Shown: in pieces, positions 6,401-13,400 of the stretch
How the letters are laid out: the number at the start of each line of letters is the position of its first letter
How positions within the stretch are numbered: position 1 is the stretch's first letter
Source: Candidatus Accumulibacter sp. UBA704
Lineage (GTDB): Bacteria > Pseudomonadota > Gammaproteobacteria > Burkholderiales > Rhodocyclaceae
Direction: 5' to 3'
DNA: 16,347 nt
Assembly (NCBI GenBank): GCA_002304785.1
Contig: DBMG01000192.1
Location: forward strand, 4,399-20,745
Translations under genes and position numbers: made by a program
The notes under the pieces: model-generated
Database searches by the model: none
Told to the model about the DNA's origin: nothing
The model's input: only the letters and a program-made list of their open reading frames with translations

Positions 6401-7672
6401 TCACTTCCCTTCCGGCTCGTCCTTCTTGGTGTCGTTGCCGGCGATGAACGGGCTCCAGGGTTGGGCCCTGACCGGGCCGGGCGTCTTCCACACGACGTTG
6501 AACTGGCCGTCTGCCTTCACTTCGCCGATGAACACGGACTTGTGAAGGTGGTGGTTCTTCTCGTCCATCTTCGACGTGATGCCGCTCGGCGCCTTGAAGG
6601 TCTGCCCGGCCATGGCGGCGATGACCTTGTCGGTATCGGTCGACTTGGCCTTCTCGACGGCCTGCTTCCACATGTGGATGCCGATGTAGGTGGCTTCCAT
6701 CGGGTCGTTGGTGACGACCTTGTCGGCGTTCGGCAGCTTGGCCTTCTTCGCCCAGTCGCGGTACATCTTCACGAACTTGTCGTTCTCCGGGTTCTTGAGC
6801 GACATGAAGTAGTTCCACGAGGCGAGGTGGCCGACCAGCGGCTTGGTGTCGACCCCGCGCAGTTCCTCTTCGCCGACCGAGAAGGCGACGACCGGTACGT
6901 CCGTGGCCTTCAGGCCGGCGTTGCCGAGTTCCTTGTAGAACGGCACGTTGGAGTCGCCGTTGATGGTCGAGACGACGGCGGTCTTCTTGCCTTCGGAGGC
7001 GAACTTCTTGATCTTGGCGATGATCGTCTGGTAGTCGCTATGCCCGAACGGCGTGTATTCCTCCATGATGTCGGTCTCGGCGACGCCCTTGGACTTCAGG
7101 AAGGCGCGCAGGATCTTGTTGGTCGTGCGCGGATAGACGTAGTCGGTGCCGAGCAGCACGAAACGCTTGGCTTCTCCGCCGTCCTTGCTCATCAGGTATT
7201 CGACCGCCGGGATGGCCTGCTGGTTGGGTGCGGCGCCGGTGTAGAAGACGTTCTTCTCGAGTTCCTCGCCCTCGTACTGCACCGGGTAGAAGAGCAGGCC
7301 GTTGAGCTCCTTGTAGACCGGCAGGACCGACTTGCGCGACACGGAGGTCCAGCAGCCGAAGGTGACGGCGACCTTGTCCTTGGTCAGCAGCTGGCGGGCC
7401 TTTTCGGCGAACAGCGGCCAGTTGGACGCGGGATCGACAACGACGGGTTCGAGCTTCTTGCCCATCACGCCGCCGGCCTTGTTGATTTCCTCGATGGTCA
7501 TCAGCACGGTTTCCTTGAGCGCGGTCTCGGAAATGGCCATGGTGCCGGAGAGCGAGTGCAGCACGCCGACCTTGATCGTGTCGGCGGCGAGGGCGCCGAA
7601 GGAGGCGAGGCCGATGGAAGCGAGCGCCGTTGACAACACGGTCGCCTTGATGAAGGTGCGTCGGGATTTCAT
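6401..7672 (-). CDS. urtA: UrtA-type urea/short-chain amide ABC substrate-binding protein
   Basis: A 423-residue binding protein of the branched-chain amino-acid/urea type (Peripla_BP_5). MKSRRTFIKATVLSTALASIG contains a twin-arginine-like SRRTFIK motif and a hydrophobic core ending near ALA/AD at residues 28-31, so Tat export is likely. The mature start TIKVGVLHSLSGTMAISETALKE and FGCWTSVSRKSVLPVYKELNGLLFYPVQYEGEE are strong UrtA marks; FmdD/AmiC-like amide binders look similar. GGAG precedes the ATG. A terminator follows directly, and no urtBCDE or urease genes are in the window, so the matching permeases must be elsewhere or lie on another operon. Expression control cannot be read with confidence; the 169-base upstream gap has no clear sigma-54 site. 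Confidence 0.85.
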   Translation of the reverse strand: MKSRRTFIKATVLSTALASIGLASFGALAADTIKVGVLHSLSGTMAISETALKETVLMTIEEINKAGGVMGKKLEPVVVDPASNWPLFAEKARQLLTKDKVAVTFGCWTSVSRKSVLPVYKELNGLLFYPVQYEGEELEKNVFYTGAAPNQQAIPAVEYLMSKDGGEAKRFVLLGTDYVYPRTTNKILRAFLKSKGVAETDIMEEYTPFGHSDYQTIIAKIKKFASEGKKTAVVSTINGDSNVPFYKELGNAGLKATDVPVVAFSVGEEELRGVDTKPLVGHLASWNYFMSLKNPENDKFVKMYRDWAKKAKLPNADKVVTNDPMEATYIGIHMWKQAVEKAKSTDTDKVIAAMAGQTFKAPSGITSKMDEKNHHLHKSVFIGEVKADGQFNVVWKTPGPVRAQPWSPFIAGNDTKKDEPEGK

Positions 7673-7841
7673 GGGAGGACTCCTTAAACGGTGGCATGGT
7701 CTGTGGCTTTGGCGTTTGCCCTAGCGCAGTGCCAGATTAAGGAAGATGCAGAAATGCAGAAATACGTCAGATTGCGTACCACGCGCGCCGCGCTGTGCAC
7801 GGTCGCAGCATGACCGAGTCATTAACCATTCCCGGCGCGAT

Positions 7842-9188
7842 TCATCGCTCCCGGAAGAATCTCCCGCGCAGACTCTCGACCATGTCGCGCTCGCCGCGGA
7901 CGCGGAAGAACGCTCCGTCGCCGTCTGCGCGTTCGTCCAGAACCTCGCAATTGGCATATATCTCGCCGCGGAATTGCTGTGCCGACCAGGGGAGGAAAAG
8001 CTCCATCTCGACGAGATCCTTCTGGAAAAAGGCGACGATCTTCCGACGTAGCGTCGCGACGTCATCCGGGCGGCGGGCGCTCATCACAATGCAATCCGGG
8101 TACCGTACCCGCAGTTCGGCTTCGCACTCGGCTTGCTCCGCCGCCTCGCCAACGCGGTCGATCTTGTTGAAGACGAGGAGGCGGGGGACGGCGTCCGCGC
8201 CGATTTCCTTGAGCACGTGGTCGGTCACCGCAAGCTGGCGCTCGAACCCCGGATCGCCGGCGTCAATGACATGGAGCAGCAGCGATGCATCGAGCGCTTC
8301 CTCGAGTGTCGATTTGAACGACGCCACCAGTCCGTGCGGCAGGTTCTTGATGAAGCCGACGGTGTCGCTGACCAGCACGCGCGGCACGCTCTCCGGCTGG
8401 AGGGTGCGCACGGTGGTATCCAGCGTGGCAAACAGTTTGTTGGCGACCAGCACCTCGCTGCCGGTGAGCGCCCGCATTAAGGTCGATTTGCCGGCATTCG
8501 TGTAGCCGACGAGCGCCACGTTCGCGAGTGTCTGGCGTCCTTGTCGCCGCGCGCGCTGCGTCTTGCGCTCGGCCTCCATCGCCACGATCTCAAGCTGCAG
8601 CTCGGCGATACGGTCGCGAATCTTGCGGCGGTCGAGTTCCGTGTGCGACTCGCCGGCGCCCCGGCCGCCCATGCCGCTGCGTTGCCGACCCTGGGGGCCT
8701 GCCAGCTTGGCTGCCTCGCGCAGGCGCGGCGCCATGTAACCGAGGCGGGCAATTTCCACTTGGGCACGCGCGGCGCGGGAGCGCGCATTGCGATGGAAAA
8801 TCTCGAGGATGACCATGGTGCGATCCATTACCTCGCAGCCGACTTCGTTTTCGAGGTTGCGCGCCTGCGACGGCGATATCTCGTGGTCGACGAGAATGGC
8901 GTCGATAATGCGAGCTCCCGGAATGTCGGCGTCCAGCGCCGTTTCGTCGAACTCGGTTTCGTTGTTCACGAAGCGGCGTATCTCCTCGCGCTTGCCGACG
9001 CCCAGGTAGGCTGTCGTGTCGAAACCCGATCGTTTCTGCGTGAATGTGTTGAGAACCCTGAACCCCAGCGTTTTCGCCAGATCGCGCAGTTCTGACAGCG
9101 ACGCCTCGAACTCCACGTCGTTCACGTTCGGCAGTTGTACAGCGGCCACGACGGCATATCTTGGCTTTTCGTCAGCTTCTGTTTGCAT
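7842..9188 (-). CDS. hflX: ribosome-associated GTPase HflX
   Basis: A 448-residue GTPase that binds the 50S subunit and, in studied bacteria, splits stalled ribosomes. The N-terminal HflX domain (about 1-165) ends in EVMDRTMVILEIFHRNARSRAARAQVEIARLGYMAPRL, then a Gly-rich linker GMGGRGAGE and a coiled region up to about 215. The G domain has G1 GYTNAGKS (228-235), G3 DTVG (275-278), G4 NKID (341-344) and G5 SA (370-371). About 60 residues follow. The length is normal. The start Met has AGGA close before it and lies 17 bases after a small co-directional ORF. In many proteobacteria hflX follows hfq; here it does not, so this is either a relocated or a second copy. Confidence 0.93.
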   Translation of the reverse strand: MQTEADEKPRYAVVAAVQLPNVNDVEFEASLSELRDLAKTLGFRVLNTFTQKRSGFDTTAYLGVGKREEIRRFVNNETEFDETALDADIPGARIIDAILVDHEISPSQARNLENEVGCEVMDRTMVILEIFHRNARSRAARAQVEIARLGYMAPRLREAAKLAGPQGRQRSGMGGRGAGESHTELDRRKIRDRIAELQLEIVAMEAERKTQRARRQGRQTLANVALVGYTNAGKSTLMRALTGSEVLVANKLFATLDTTVRTLQPESVPRVLVSDTVGFIKNLPHGLVASFKSTLEEALDASLLLHVIDAGDPGFERQLAVTDHVLKEIGADAVPRLLVFNKIDRVGEAAEQAECEAELRVRYPDCIVMSARRPDDVATLRRKIVAFFQKDLVEMELFLPWSAQQFRGEIYANCEVLDERADGDGAFFRVRGERDMVESLRGRFFRER

Positions 9189-9205
9189 TCCTGGATTGCT
9201 CTTCT

Positions 9206-9346
9206 TCAGTTGGAAAAGTTCAGATAGTAACCGCCAATTCGAGCATCACCGGCATCGATTGAAATGACGCGAGCCTTGTTGTCAGCCAGGAAAAGCTGGG
9301 TAATGAGGTCGAAGGGCGCTGGCGGCACGCCCCGAACCGGACACAT
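9206..9346 (-). CDS. possible small protein upstream of hflX (46 aa)
   Basis: An ORF starting MCPVRGVPPAPFDLITQLF and ending DAGDARIGGYYLNFSN. The ATG at 9346 has a strong AAGGGAGA ribosome-binding site six bases before it, and the wobble positions look like coding sequence. It ends 17 bases before hflX on the same strand, so the two may be co-transcribed. I do not recognise the family. No signal peptide or membrane helix is evident. The frame stays open 19 codons further upstream, but without a better start. It could instead be the remnant of a longer lost gene; the ribosome-binding site argues for a real short gene. Confidence 0.45.
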   Translation of the reverse strand: MCPVRGVPPAPFDLITQLFLADNKARVISIDAGDARIGGYYLNFSN

Positions 9347-9526
9347 GCTCTCCCTTCTTGTGTCAGGCTGGGGATATTCGAGGCGATCCGGTCTGACGTT
9401 CAATGTTCAACCGATAGCCCTGCATCATTCATGGACTTCTCATTTTTCAGCACTATCTTTAGAGAAGCAGTTCGTCAATCGGTACGGTGACCAGTCCGAT
9501 GCTCGACTTCTTAGAGGAGGTTCGAA
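9347..9526. other. divergent intergenic region, no gene seen
   Basis: This 180-base stretch separates the small minus-strand ORF before hflX from the small plus-strand gene at 9527. It should hold promoters for both directions. I see no pair of -35 and -10 boxes good enough to name. Base composition is less GC-rich than the flanking hflX. Confidence 0.4.
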
Positions 9527-9820
9527 ATGCGGATCCGATTACTTCAGGTATTCTCCTTGCCGACTTTCGTAGCAATTGCGGTCCTCAGCCTGTGGCAAGG
9601 GGGCGGTATTGCGGGTGAGCCAACTGACCATGCTGAAGTTGCCACGAATCCCCCAGTGGAAAAGACTGAAGCGGGATGTGACTCCACGGATCGAGAGGGG
9701 AGAGGCGACGAGAAAGCTCTTGATTCAAAACAGGCAGCCAAGGAAGGGGGCAGTAAGCAACCGGCGAATAATGAAAATCTGTTCCTGATGCTTTTGCAGG
9801 TTTTGCGATCGTCAAAATGA
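9527..9820 (+). CDS. small exported hypothetical protein (97 aa)
   Basis: A short ORF with an excellent ribosome-binding site (GAGGAGG, seven bases before ATG). Residues 5-22 are hydrophobic after two early Arg, and GGIAG near residue 30 could be a signal-peptide cleavage site. The middle (about 31-80) is low in hydrophobic residues and rich in Glu, Lys, Asp, Gly and Ser, with a single Cys at 51, so probably disordered. The tail NLFLMLLQVLRSSK is hydrophobic and may be a short amphipathic helix. I do not recognise the family. It stands alone between divergent hflX and the convergent tRNA gene. Codon use is less biased than in the core genes, so it may be a lineage-specific gene. Confidence 0.55.
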   Translation: MRIRLLQVFSLPTFVAIAVLSLWQGGGIAGEPTDHAEVATNPPVEKTEAGCDSTDREGRGDEKALDSKQAAKEGGSKQPANNENLFLMLLQVLRSSK

Positions 9821-9920
9821 GCCTTGCCGACCAAGACGGGGTTCATGAGGGACTAACTAGCTCCCCAAAGGAAACCCCCGGCTCTGATTTGGGGGCAAAA
9901 AAGGGGCGGTCAGGAAATAT

Positions 9921-9950
9921 AAAAAGAAAAAGCCCATGGAATCATGGGCT
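9921..9950 (-). terminator. rho-independent terminator after tRNA-Ser
   Basis: On the minus strand AGCCCATG, loop ATTC and CATGGGCT form a perfect eight-pair stem (9931-9950), followed by TTTTCTTTTT (9921-9930). It lies 13 bases beyond the CCA end of the serine tRNA. Confidence 0.9.
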
Positions 9951-9963
9951 TGATCTGCTTGTC

Positions 9964-10054
9964 TGGCGGAGAGGGCGGGATTCGAACCCGCGTTAGGATA
10001 TTATCCTAAACACGCTTTCCAGGCGTGCGACTTAAACCACTCATCCACCTCTCC
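9964..10054 (-). tRNA. tRNA-Ser (anticodon GGA)
   Basis: On the minus strand, acceptor stem GGAGAGG pairs with CCTCTCC, then discriminator G and an encoded CCA. The anticodon stem CACGC/GCGTG holds loop CTGGAAA, anticodon GGA (10018-10020), which reads UCC and UCU. The long variable arm with stem TTAGGAT/ATCCTAA is the mark of a class II serine tRNA. The T arm is GCGGG-TTCGAAT-CCCGC. Length is 91 bases with CCA. Confidence 0.97.
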
Positions 10055-10066
10055 AGAAGAGGGCGC

Positions 10067-10095
10067 ATTCTAGCAGAACGCTCTGGGATCAACAA
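10067..10095 (-). promoter_or_regulatory. sigma-70 promoter of tRNA-Ser
   Basis: On the minus strand, -35 TTGTTG (10090-10095) and -10 TAGAAT (10067-10072) are separated by exactly 17 bases. The -10 is 12 bases before the mature tRNA 5' end, leaving a very short leader. Confidence 0.75.
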
Positions 10096-10152
10096 ACACT
10101 CGAAGTTCCTGCGGAGAAAGAGGCTTGTGCCAATTACTTCACTCACATTGGA

Positions 10153-10158
10153 TACAAT
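10153..10158 (+). promoter_or_regulatory. possible -10 box for the hypothetical/CapA gene pair
   Basis: TACAAT matches the -10 consensus at five of six bases and lies 45 bases before the ATG at 10204. No good -35 is seen 16-18 bases upstream, so this is tentative. Confidence 0.3.
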
Positions 10159-10203
10159 CCCAATCCCCGATCTCTGGATCCGCTCGCGCTGAATTTTACG
10201 GTC

Positions 10204-10647
10204 ATGCAACCGGCAACGCCTTATCGAAGCTTCCTGACAGCGCGTTCGCTTATGGTGCTCGCCCTGCTTGGGCCAGTGCCCGCCTTGGCAGAGGATGTGG
10301 TTTGCCACTGCACCTACGGGGGAGAAACACGTCGCCTTGTTGCCGCGCCGGTGGAGTCGGCCTACTCGGTCGGTGTTATCGAAATCGGTTCCTATTTCCG
10401 GTTTCGCGTTGTCTTTCAGAATCGCCCGGCGGATCTCGCCGCGGTCAAGGCGTATGCCTATGCCGACACGGATGACGGGTTGGTGCTGATCCACCAGGCG
10501 ACTTATCCCTATCCTCCCGCAAGACATCCGTCACCGTACGGATTCACCGGGCTGCATCAGGTTTACGAACCGGTTACGGACGGCGAAATGCAATACTGGT
10601 GCGAGTGGAAGCCCGACAAGCCAATGCTCCACAGGAGGCGGCCGTGA
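10204..10647 (+). CDS. exported hypothetical protein coupled to capA-like gene
   Basis: A 147-residue protein of unknown function. Residues 10-30 (FLTARSLMVLALLGPVPALAED) form a Sec signal peptide with cleavage likely after ALA at about 29. The mature part starts VVCHCTYGGETRR and has a third Cys in YWCEWKPDKP near the C-terminus; CHC could bind metal or form disulfides. Strand-rich stretches VGVIEIGSYFRFRVVFQN and LVLIHQATYPYPP suggest a small beta fold. No clear ribosome-binding site precedes the ATG; Met17 is an alternative start but would weaken the signal peptide. The stop codon overlaps the GTG start of the CapA-like gene (GTGA), so the pair is translationally coupled and may act together in the envelope. 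I do not recognise the family. Confidence 0.75.
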   Translation: MQPATPYRSFLTARSLMVLALLGPVPALAEDVVCHCTYGGETRRLVAAPVESAYSVGVIEIGSYFRFRVVFQNRPADLAAVKAYAYADTDDGLVLIHQATYPYPPARHPSPYGFTGLHQVYEPVTDGEMQYWCEWKPDKPMLHRRRP

Positions 10648-11612
10648 AAAAGCTGTTGCCTGTTCTCGCCAGCCTGTTCCTGTGCTCTGTTCAGGCCGAG
10701 CCGGTACAACTGGTGTTCGCGGGCGATATCATGCTCGACGATGGTCCGGGGCAGGTGGTGGCTTCCGGTCGCGATCCCCTGGCGCGTTTTGCTGCGGTAC
10801 TGCGCGACGCGGATTTCGCCATCGGCAATCTGGAAACGCCGATTGCCACGACCGGCAAGGCGCTGGAGAACAAGATCGTGACGTTTCGCGCTGAACCGGG
10901 CGTGGTTCCGGTCCTGAAAGCGCATTTCGATGCGCTGTCCGTGGCCAATAACCATTCCGGCGATTACGGCAAAACCGCGTTTCTGGAAACGCTGCAGCAT
11001 CTTGAGGGCGCCGGCATCCGTTATTTCGGTGGAGGCCGCAATCTGGCCGAGGCGCATGCGCCGCTGTGGATCGAAACGAAGGGGTTGCGAATTGCCGTCC
11101 TCGGTTACGACGAATTCAAGCCGCGCTCCTTTGAGGCGGGGGTAAATACGCCGGGCGTTGCCTGGAGCGAGGACGACCAGGTCGTTCGCGACATCCGCGC
11201 CGCGCGCAAGGCGGGGGCGGACCTGGTGATCCCCTTCATGCACTGGGGCTGGGAACGCGAAACGGAGCCCTGCGACCGGCAGCGCATCTTGGCGCGACGT
11301 ATGATCGATGCGGGAGCGGCGCTGGTCGTCGGGGGGCATCCGCACGTCACCCAAGGCGCGGAGTACTACCGGGGGCGCCTGATCGTTTATAGCCTCGGCA
11401 ATTTCGTCTTCGACGGATTCGATTACCCGGAGGCTGAACGAGGCTGGTTGTTGCGCCTCACGCTTGATCGCGACGGGTTGGTTGGCTGGGATACGCTCGC
11501 GGCGCAGATGGACGATGAGGGCGTGCCACAGCCTGTGTCGGGGGCGAAGACCCCTTGCGGCGACCGCGAAGATGCACGTCGTGGGCGGGTCCGGCTCTGT
11601 GCCAATCCATGA
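10644..11612 (+). CDS. CapA-like metallophosphoesterase (poly-gamma-glutamate synthesis family)
   Basis: A 322-residue exported protein of the PGA_cap/CapA family. The start is GTG at 10644, with CAGGAGG upstream, giving signal peptide MKKLLPVLASLFLCSVQA; the open frame 15 codons earlier is not used. Family motifs appear in order: FAGDIMLDD (25-33), IGNLETPI (60-67), ANNHSGDYG (101-109), MHWGWE (199-204), VVGGHPHV (228-235) and YSLGNFVFD (249-257). The Asp, Asn and His residues form the two-metal site known in this calcineurin-like fold. In Bacillus CapA takes part in poly-gamma-glutamate capsule making; in betaproteobacteria without capBC the true role is unknown. No capB/capC is in the window. 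The overlap with the preceding exported protein suggests a shared function. Confidence 0.85.
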   Translation: MKKLLPVLASLFLCSVQAEPVQLVFAGDIMLDDGPGQVVASGRDPLARFAAVLRDADFAIGNLETPIATTGKALENKIVTFRAEPGVVPVLKAHFDALSVANNHSGDYGKTAFLETLQHLEGAGIRYFGGGRNLAEAHAPLWIETKGLRIAVLGYDEFKPRSFEAGVNTPGVAWSEDDQVVRDIRAARKAGADLVIPFMHWGWERETEPCDRQRILARRMIDAGAALVVGGHPHVTQGAEYYRGRLIVYSLGNFVFDGFDYPEAERGWLLRLTLDRDGLVGWDTLAAQMDDEGVPQPVSGAKTPCGDREDARRGRVRLCANP

Positions 11613-11654
11613 TTCCAGCACTGTCCGGAGCAGATTCGGCCGGGGGATTGGTGA

Positions 11655-11660
11655 TAGAAT
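11655..11660 (+). promoter_or_regulatory. possible -10 box for the fumarase gene
   Basis: TAGAAT, in the context GTGATAGAATTTG, lies 134 bases before the fumarase ATG and matches the tRNA-Ser -10 exactly. The -35 region at 17 bases is poor. If used, it would give a leader of about 125 bases that contains the short upstream ORF. Confidence 0.35.
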
Positions 11661-11741
11661 TTGACGCGATAAAAAGACATTTGTCCGCCGTCGGCCCTCC
11701 GGATACTCCAAGCCTTCCTGGCCTGCTTCGATCAGGACAAC

Positions 11742-11798
11742 ATGCCCGATATTTCCTCCAACCTGTTGACTAACTTACTGATAGAAAGCCTGAAATGA
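11742..11798 (+). CDS. possible 18-codon leader ORF overlapping the fumarase start
   Basis: MPDISSNLLTNLLIESLK, ending in TGA that overlaps the fumarase ATG (ATGA). AGGA lies five bases before the ATG. It has five Leu codons of which two are TTG/TTA, plus one ATA, codons that are rare in the neighbouring genes. The fumarase itself has a weak Shine-Dalgarno (AGAAAG), so its translation may depend on ribosomes ending this ORF. Translation of the leader is inferred, not shown. The frame stays open upstream to a TAA at 11670, with no other ATG. Confidence 0.35.
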   Translation: MPDISSNLLTNLLIESLK

Positions 11799-13333
11799 CA
11801 GCCATTAAACAGGAAGATCTGATCCAGAGCGTTGCTGATGCGTTCCAGTACATCAGTTACTACCATCCGCTCGATTTCATCAAGGCGCTCGGGGAAGCCT
11901 ACGAGCGCGAGGAATCACCGGCGGCCAAGGACGCTATCGCCCAGATCCTGACCAATTCCCGCATGTCCGCCGAAGGCCACCGTCCGATCTGCCAGGATAC
12001 GGGCATTGGCATGGTCTTCCTGAAAGTCGGCATGGACGTGCAGTGGCCGGATGCCACGATGAGCCTGCAGGACATGGTCAACGAAGGTGTCAAGCGCGCC
12101 TACAACGACCTGGACAATCCGCTGCGTGCCTCGGTGCTCGCCGACCCGGCCGGCACCCGCAAGAACACCAAGGACAACACCCCCGCCATCGTTCACTTCG
12201 AAATCGTTCCGGGACACCACGTCGAAGTCATTTGCGCGGCCAAGGGCGGCGGTTCGGAAGCCAAGGCCAAGTTCGCCATGCTCAATCCGTCCGACGACCT
12301 CGTCGACTGGGTTTTGAAGACGGTGCCGCAGATGGGGGCCGGCTGGTGCCCGCCCGGCATCCTGGGCATCGGCATCGGCGGTACGCCGGAAAAGGCCATG
12401 CTCATGGCCAAGGAGTCGCTGATGGCGCCGCTCGACATGCATGAGCTCAAGGCGCGCGGTGCCAAGACGAAAGCCGAGGAACTGCGTCTTGAGCTTTACG
12501 AGAAGATCAACGCCCTTGGCATCGGCGCTCAGGGTCTGGGAGGCCTGACCACGGTGCTCGACGTCAAGGTGGTTGACTACCCGACGCACGCAGCCAACCT
12601 GCCGGTTGCCATGATCCCGAACTGCGCGGCCACCCGCCATATCCACTTCCATCTTGATGGAACGGGTCCGGCCAAGCTCGAACCGCCGAAGCTTTCCGAT
12701 TGGCCGGACGTCACCTGGACGCCGAATCTCAAGGAGGCGACCCGCGTCGATCTCAATACGCTGACCAAGGAACAGGTCGCTTCGTGGAAGCCGGGCCAGA
12801 AGCTCCTGCTCAACGGCAAGATGCTCACCGGCCGCGATGCCGCGCACAAGCGCATCCAGGACATGCTGGCCAAGGGCGAGAAACTGCCGGTCGATTTCAC
12901 CAACCGCGTCATCTACTACGTCGGCCCGGTTGACCCGGTGCGTGACGAAGTGGTCGGCCCGGCCGGTCCCACCACGGCGACGCGCATGGACAAGTTCACC
13001 CGCATGATGCTGGAGCAGACCGGCCTCATCGCCATGGTCGGCAAGTCCGAGCGCGGTTCGGTGGCCATCGAGGCCATCAAGGACAACAAGTCGGCCTACC
13101 TGATGGCCGTCGGCGGAGCCGCCTACCTCGTGGCCAAGGCGATCAAGGCTTCGAAGGTGGTTGGCTTTGCCGATCTCGGCATGGAAGCGATCTACGAGTT
13201 CGATCTGCAGGATATGCCGGTGACCGTTGCCGTCGATTCCGAAGGTACATCGGTGCATACCACCGGCCCGATCGAATGGTGCCAGAAGATCGGCAAAATT
13301 CCGGTCAGCACGCTGTTCGGCAACAAGCACTGA
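11795..13333 (+). CDS. fumarate hydratase class I (fused alpha-beta, iron-sulfur)
   Basis: A 512-residue class I fumarase that interconverts fumarate and malate in the TCA cycle, in the cytoplasm, with an oxygen-sensitive 4Fe-4S cluster. The alpha part (1 to about 285) has the three probable cluster cysteines Cys66 (RPICQDTG), Cys185 (GAGWCPPGILG) and Cys277 (IPNCAATRH), each in its family motif. The beta part (about 330-512) has TGRDAAHKR, GPAGPTTATRMD and GFADLGMEAIYEF. The length is normal for the FumA/FumB type; fumA versus fumB cannot be chosen. The start follows from family alignment (MTAIKQEDLIQSVADAFQYISYYHP). The ATG overlaps the stop of an 18-codon ORF, and a terminator follows 20 bases after the stop. 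Confidence 0.95.
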   Translation: MTAIKQEDLIQSVADAFQYISYYHPLDFIKALGEAYEREESPAAKDAIAQILTNSRMSAEGHRPICQDTGIGMVFLKVGMDVQWPDATMSLQDMVNEGVKRAYNDLDNPLRASVLADPAGTRKNTKDNTPAIVHFEIVPGHHVEVICAAKGGGSEAKAKFAMLNPSDDLVDWVLKTVPQMGAGWCPPGILGIGIGGTPEKAMLMAKESLMAPLDMHELKARGAKTKAEELRLELYEKINALGIGAQGLGGLTTVLDVKVVDYPTHAANLPVAMIPNCAATRHIHFHLDGTGPAKLEPPKLSDWPDVTWTPNLKEATRVDLNTLTKEQVASWKPGQKLLLNGKMLTGRDAAHKRIQDMLAKGEKLPVDFTNRVIYYVGPVDPVRDEVVGPAGPTTATRMDKFTRMMLEQTGLIAMVGKSERGSVAIEAIKDNKSAYLMAVGGAAYLVAKAIKASKVVGFADLGMEAIYEFDLQDMPVTVAVDSEGTSVHTTGPIEWCQKIGKIPVSTLFGNKH

Positions 13334-13353
13334 ACTGTTTTTTGACGCAAGGA

Positions 13354-13378
13354 AAGCCGGCCGCGCGCCGGCTTCTTT
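13354..13378 (+). terminator. rho-independent terminator after fumarase
   Basis: AAGCCGGC (13354-13361) pairs with GCCGGCTT (13367-13374) over a five-base loop, followed by a short TTCTTTG run. It begins 20 bases after the fumarase stop and ends before the RidA-like gene's ribosome-binding site. Confidence 0.8.
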
Positions 13379-13400
13379 GTCGACGCAAGAAAGGAATCGC

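Noticed and set aside
6461..7633. 390-codon open frame on the plus strand opposite the urtA-type gene
   Set aside because: Its sequence is the reverse reading of a well-supported binding protein; low-complexity Gly/Asp/Leu/Val composition.
7690..7760. Possible sigma-54 promoter (TGGCAC...GGGC) before the urtA-type gene
   Set aside because: The GG-to-GC spacing is off by about two bases from the strict -24/-12 pattern, so it cannot be supported by eye.
7750..7768. Tandem ATGCAGAA repeat before the urtA-type gene
   Set aside because: Only two short copies; too little to call a binding site or repeat array.
9264..9572. 102-codon plus-strand frame overlapping the small exported protein gene
   Set aside because: No ribosome-binding site, no recognisable features, and it overlaps a better-supported start at 9527 and a coding-like minus-strand ORF.
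9863..9895. CCCCAAA/TTTGGGG pairing after the small exported protein gene
   Set aside because: The loop is 18 bases long, and competing pairings exist; not convincing as a terminator.
10563..11711. 382-codon open frame on the minus strand opposite the CapA-like gene
   Set aside because: Shadow of the capA-like gene; no recognisable domain, Arg/Gln-rich, and no ribosome-binding site noticed.
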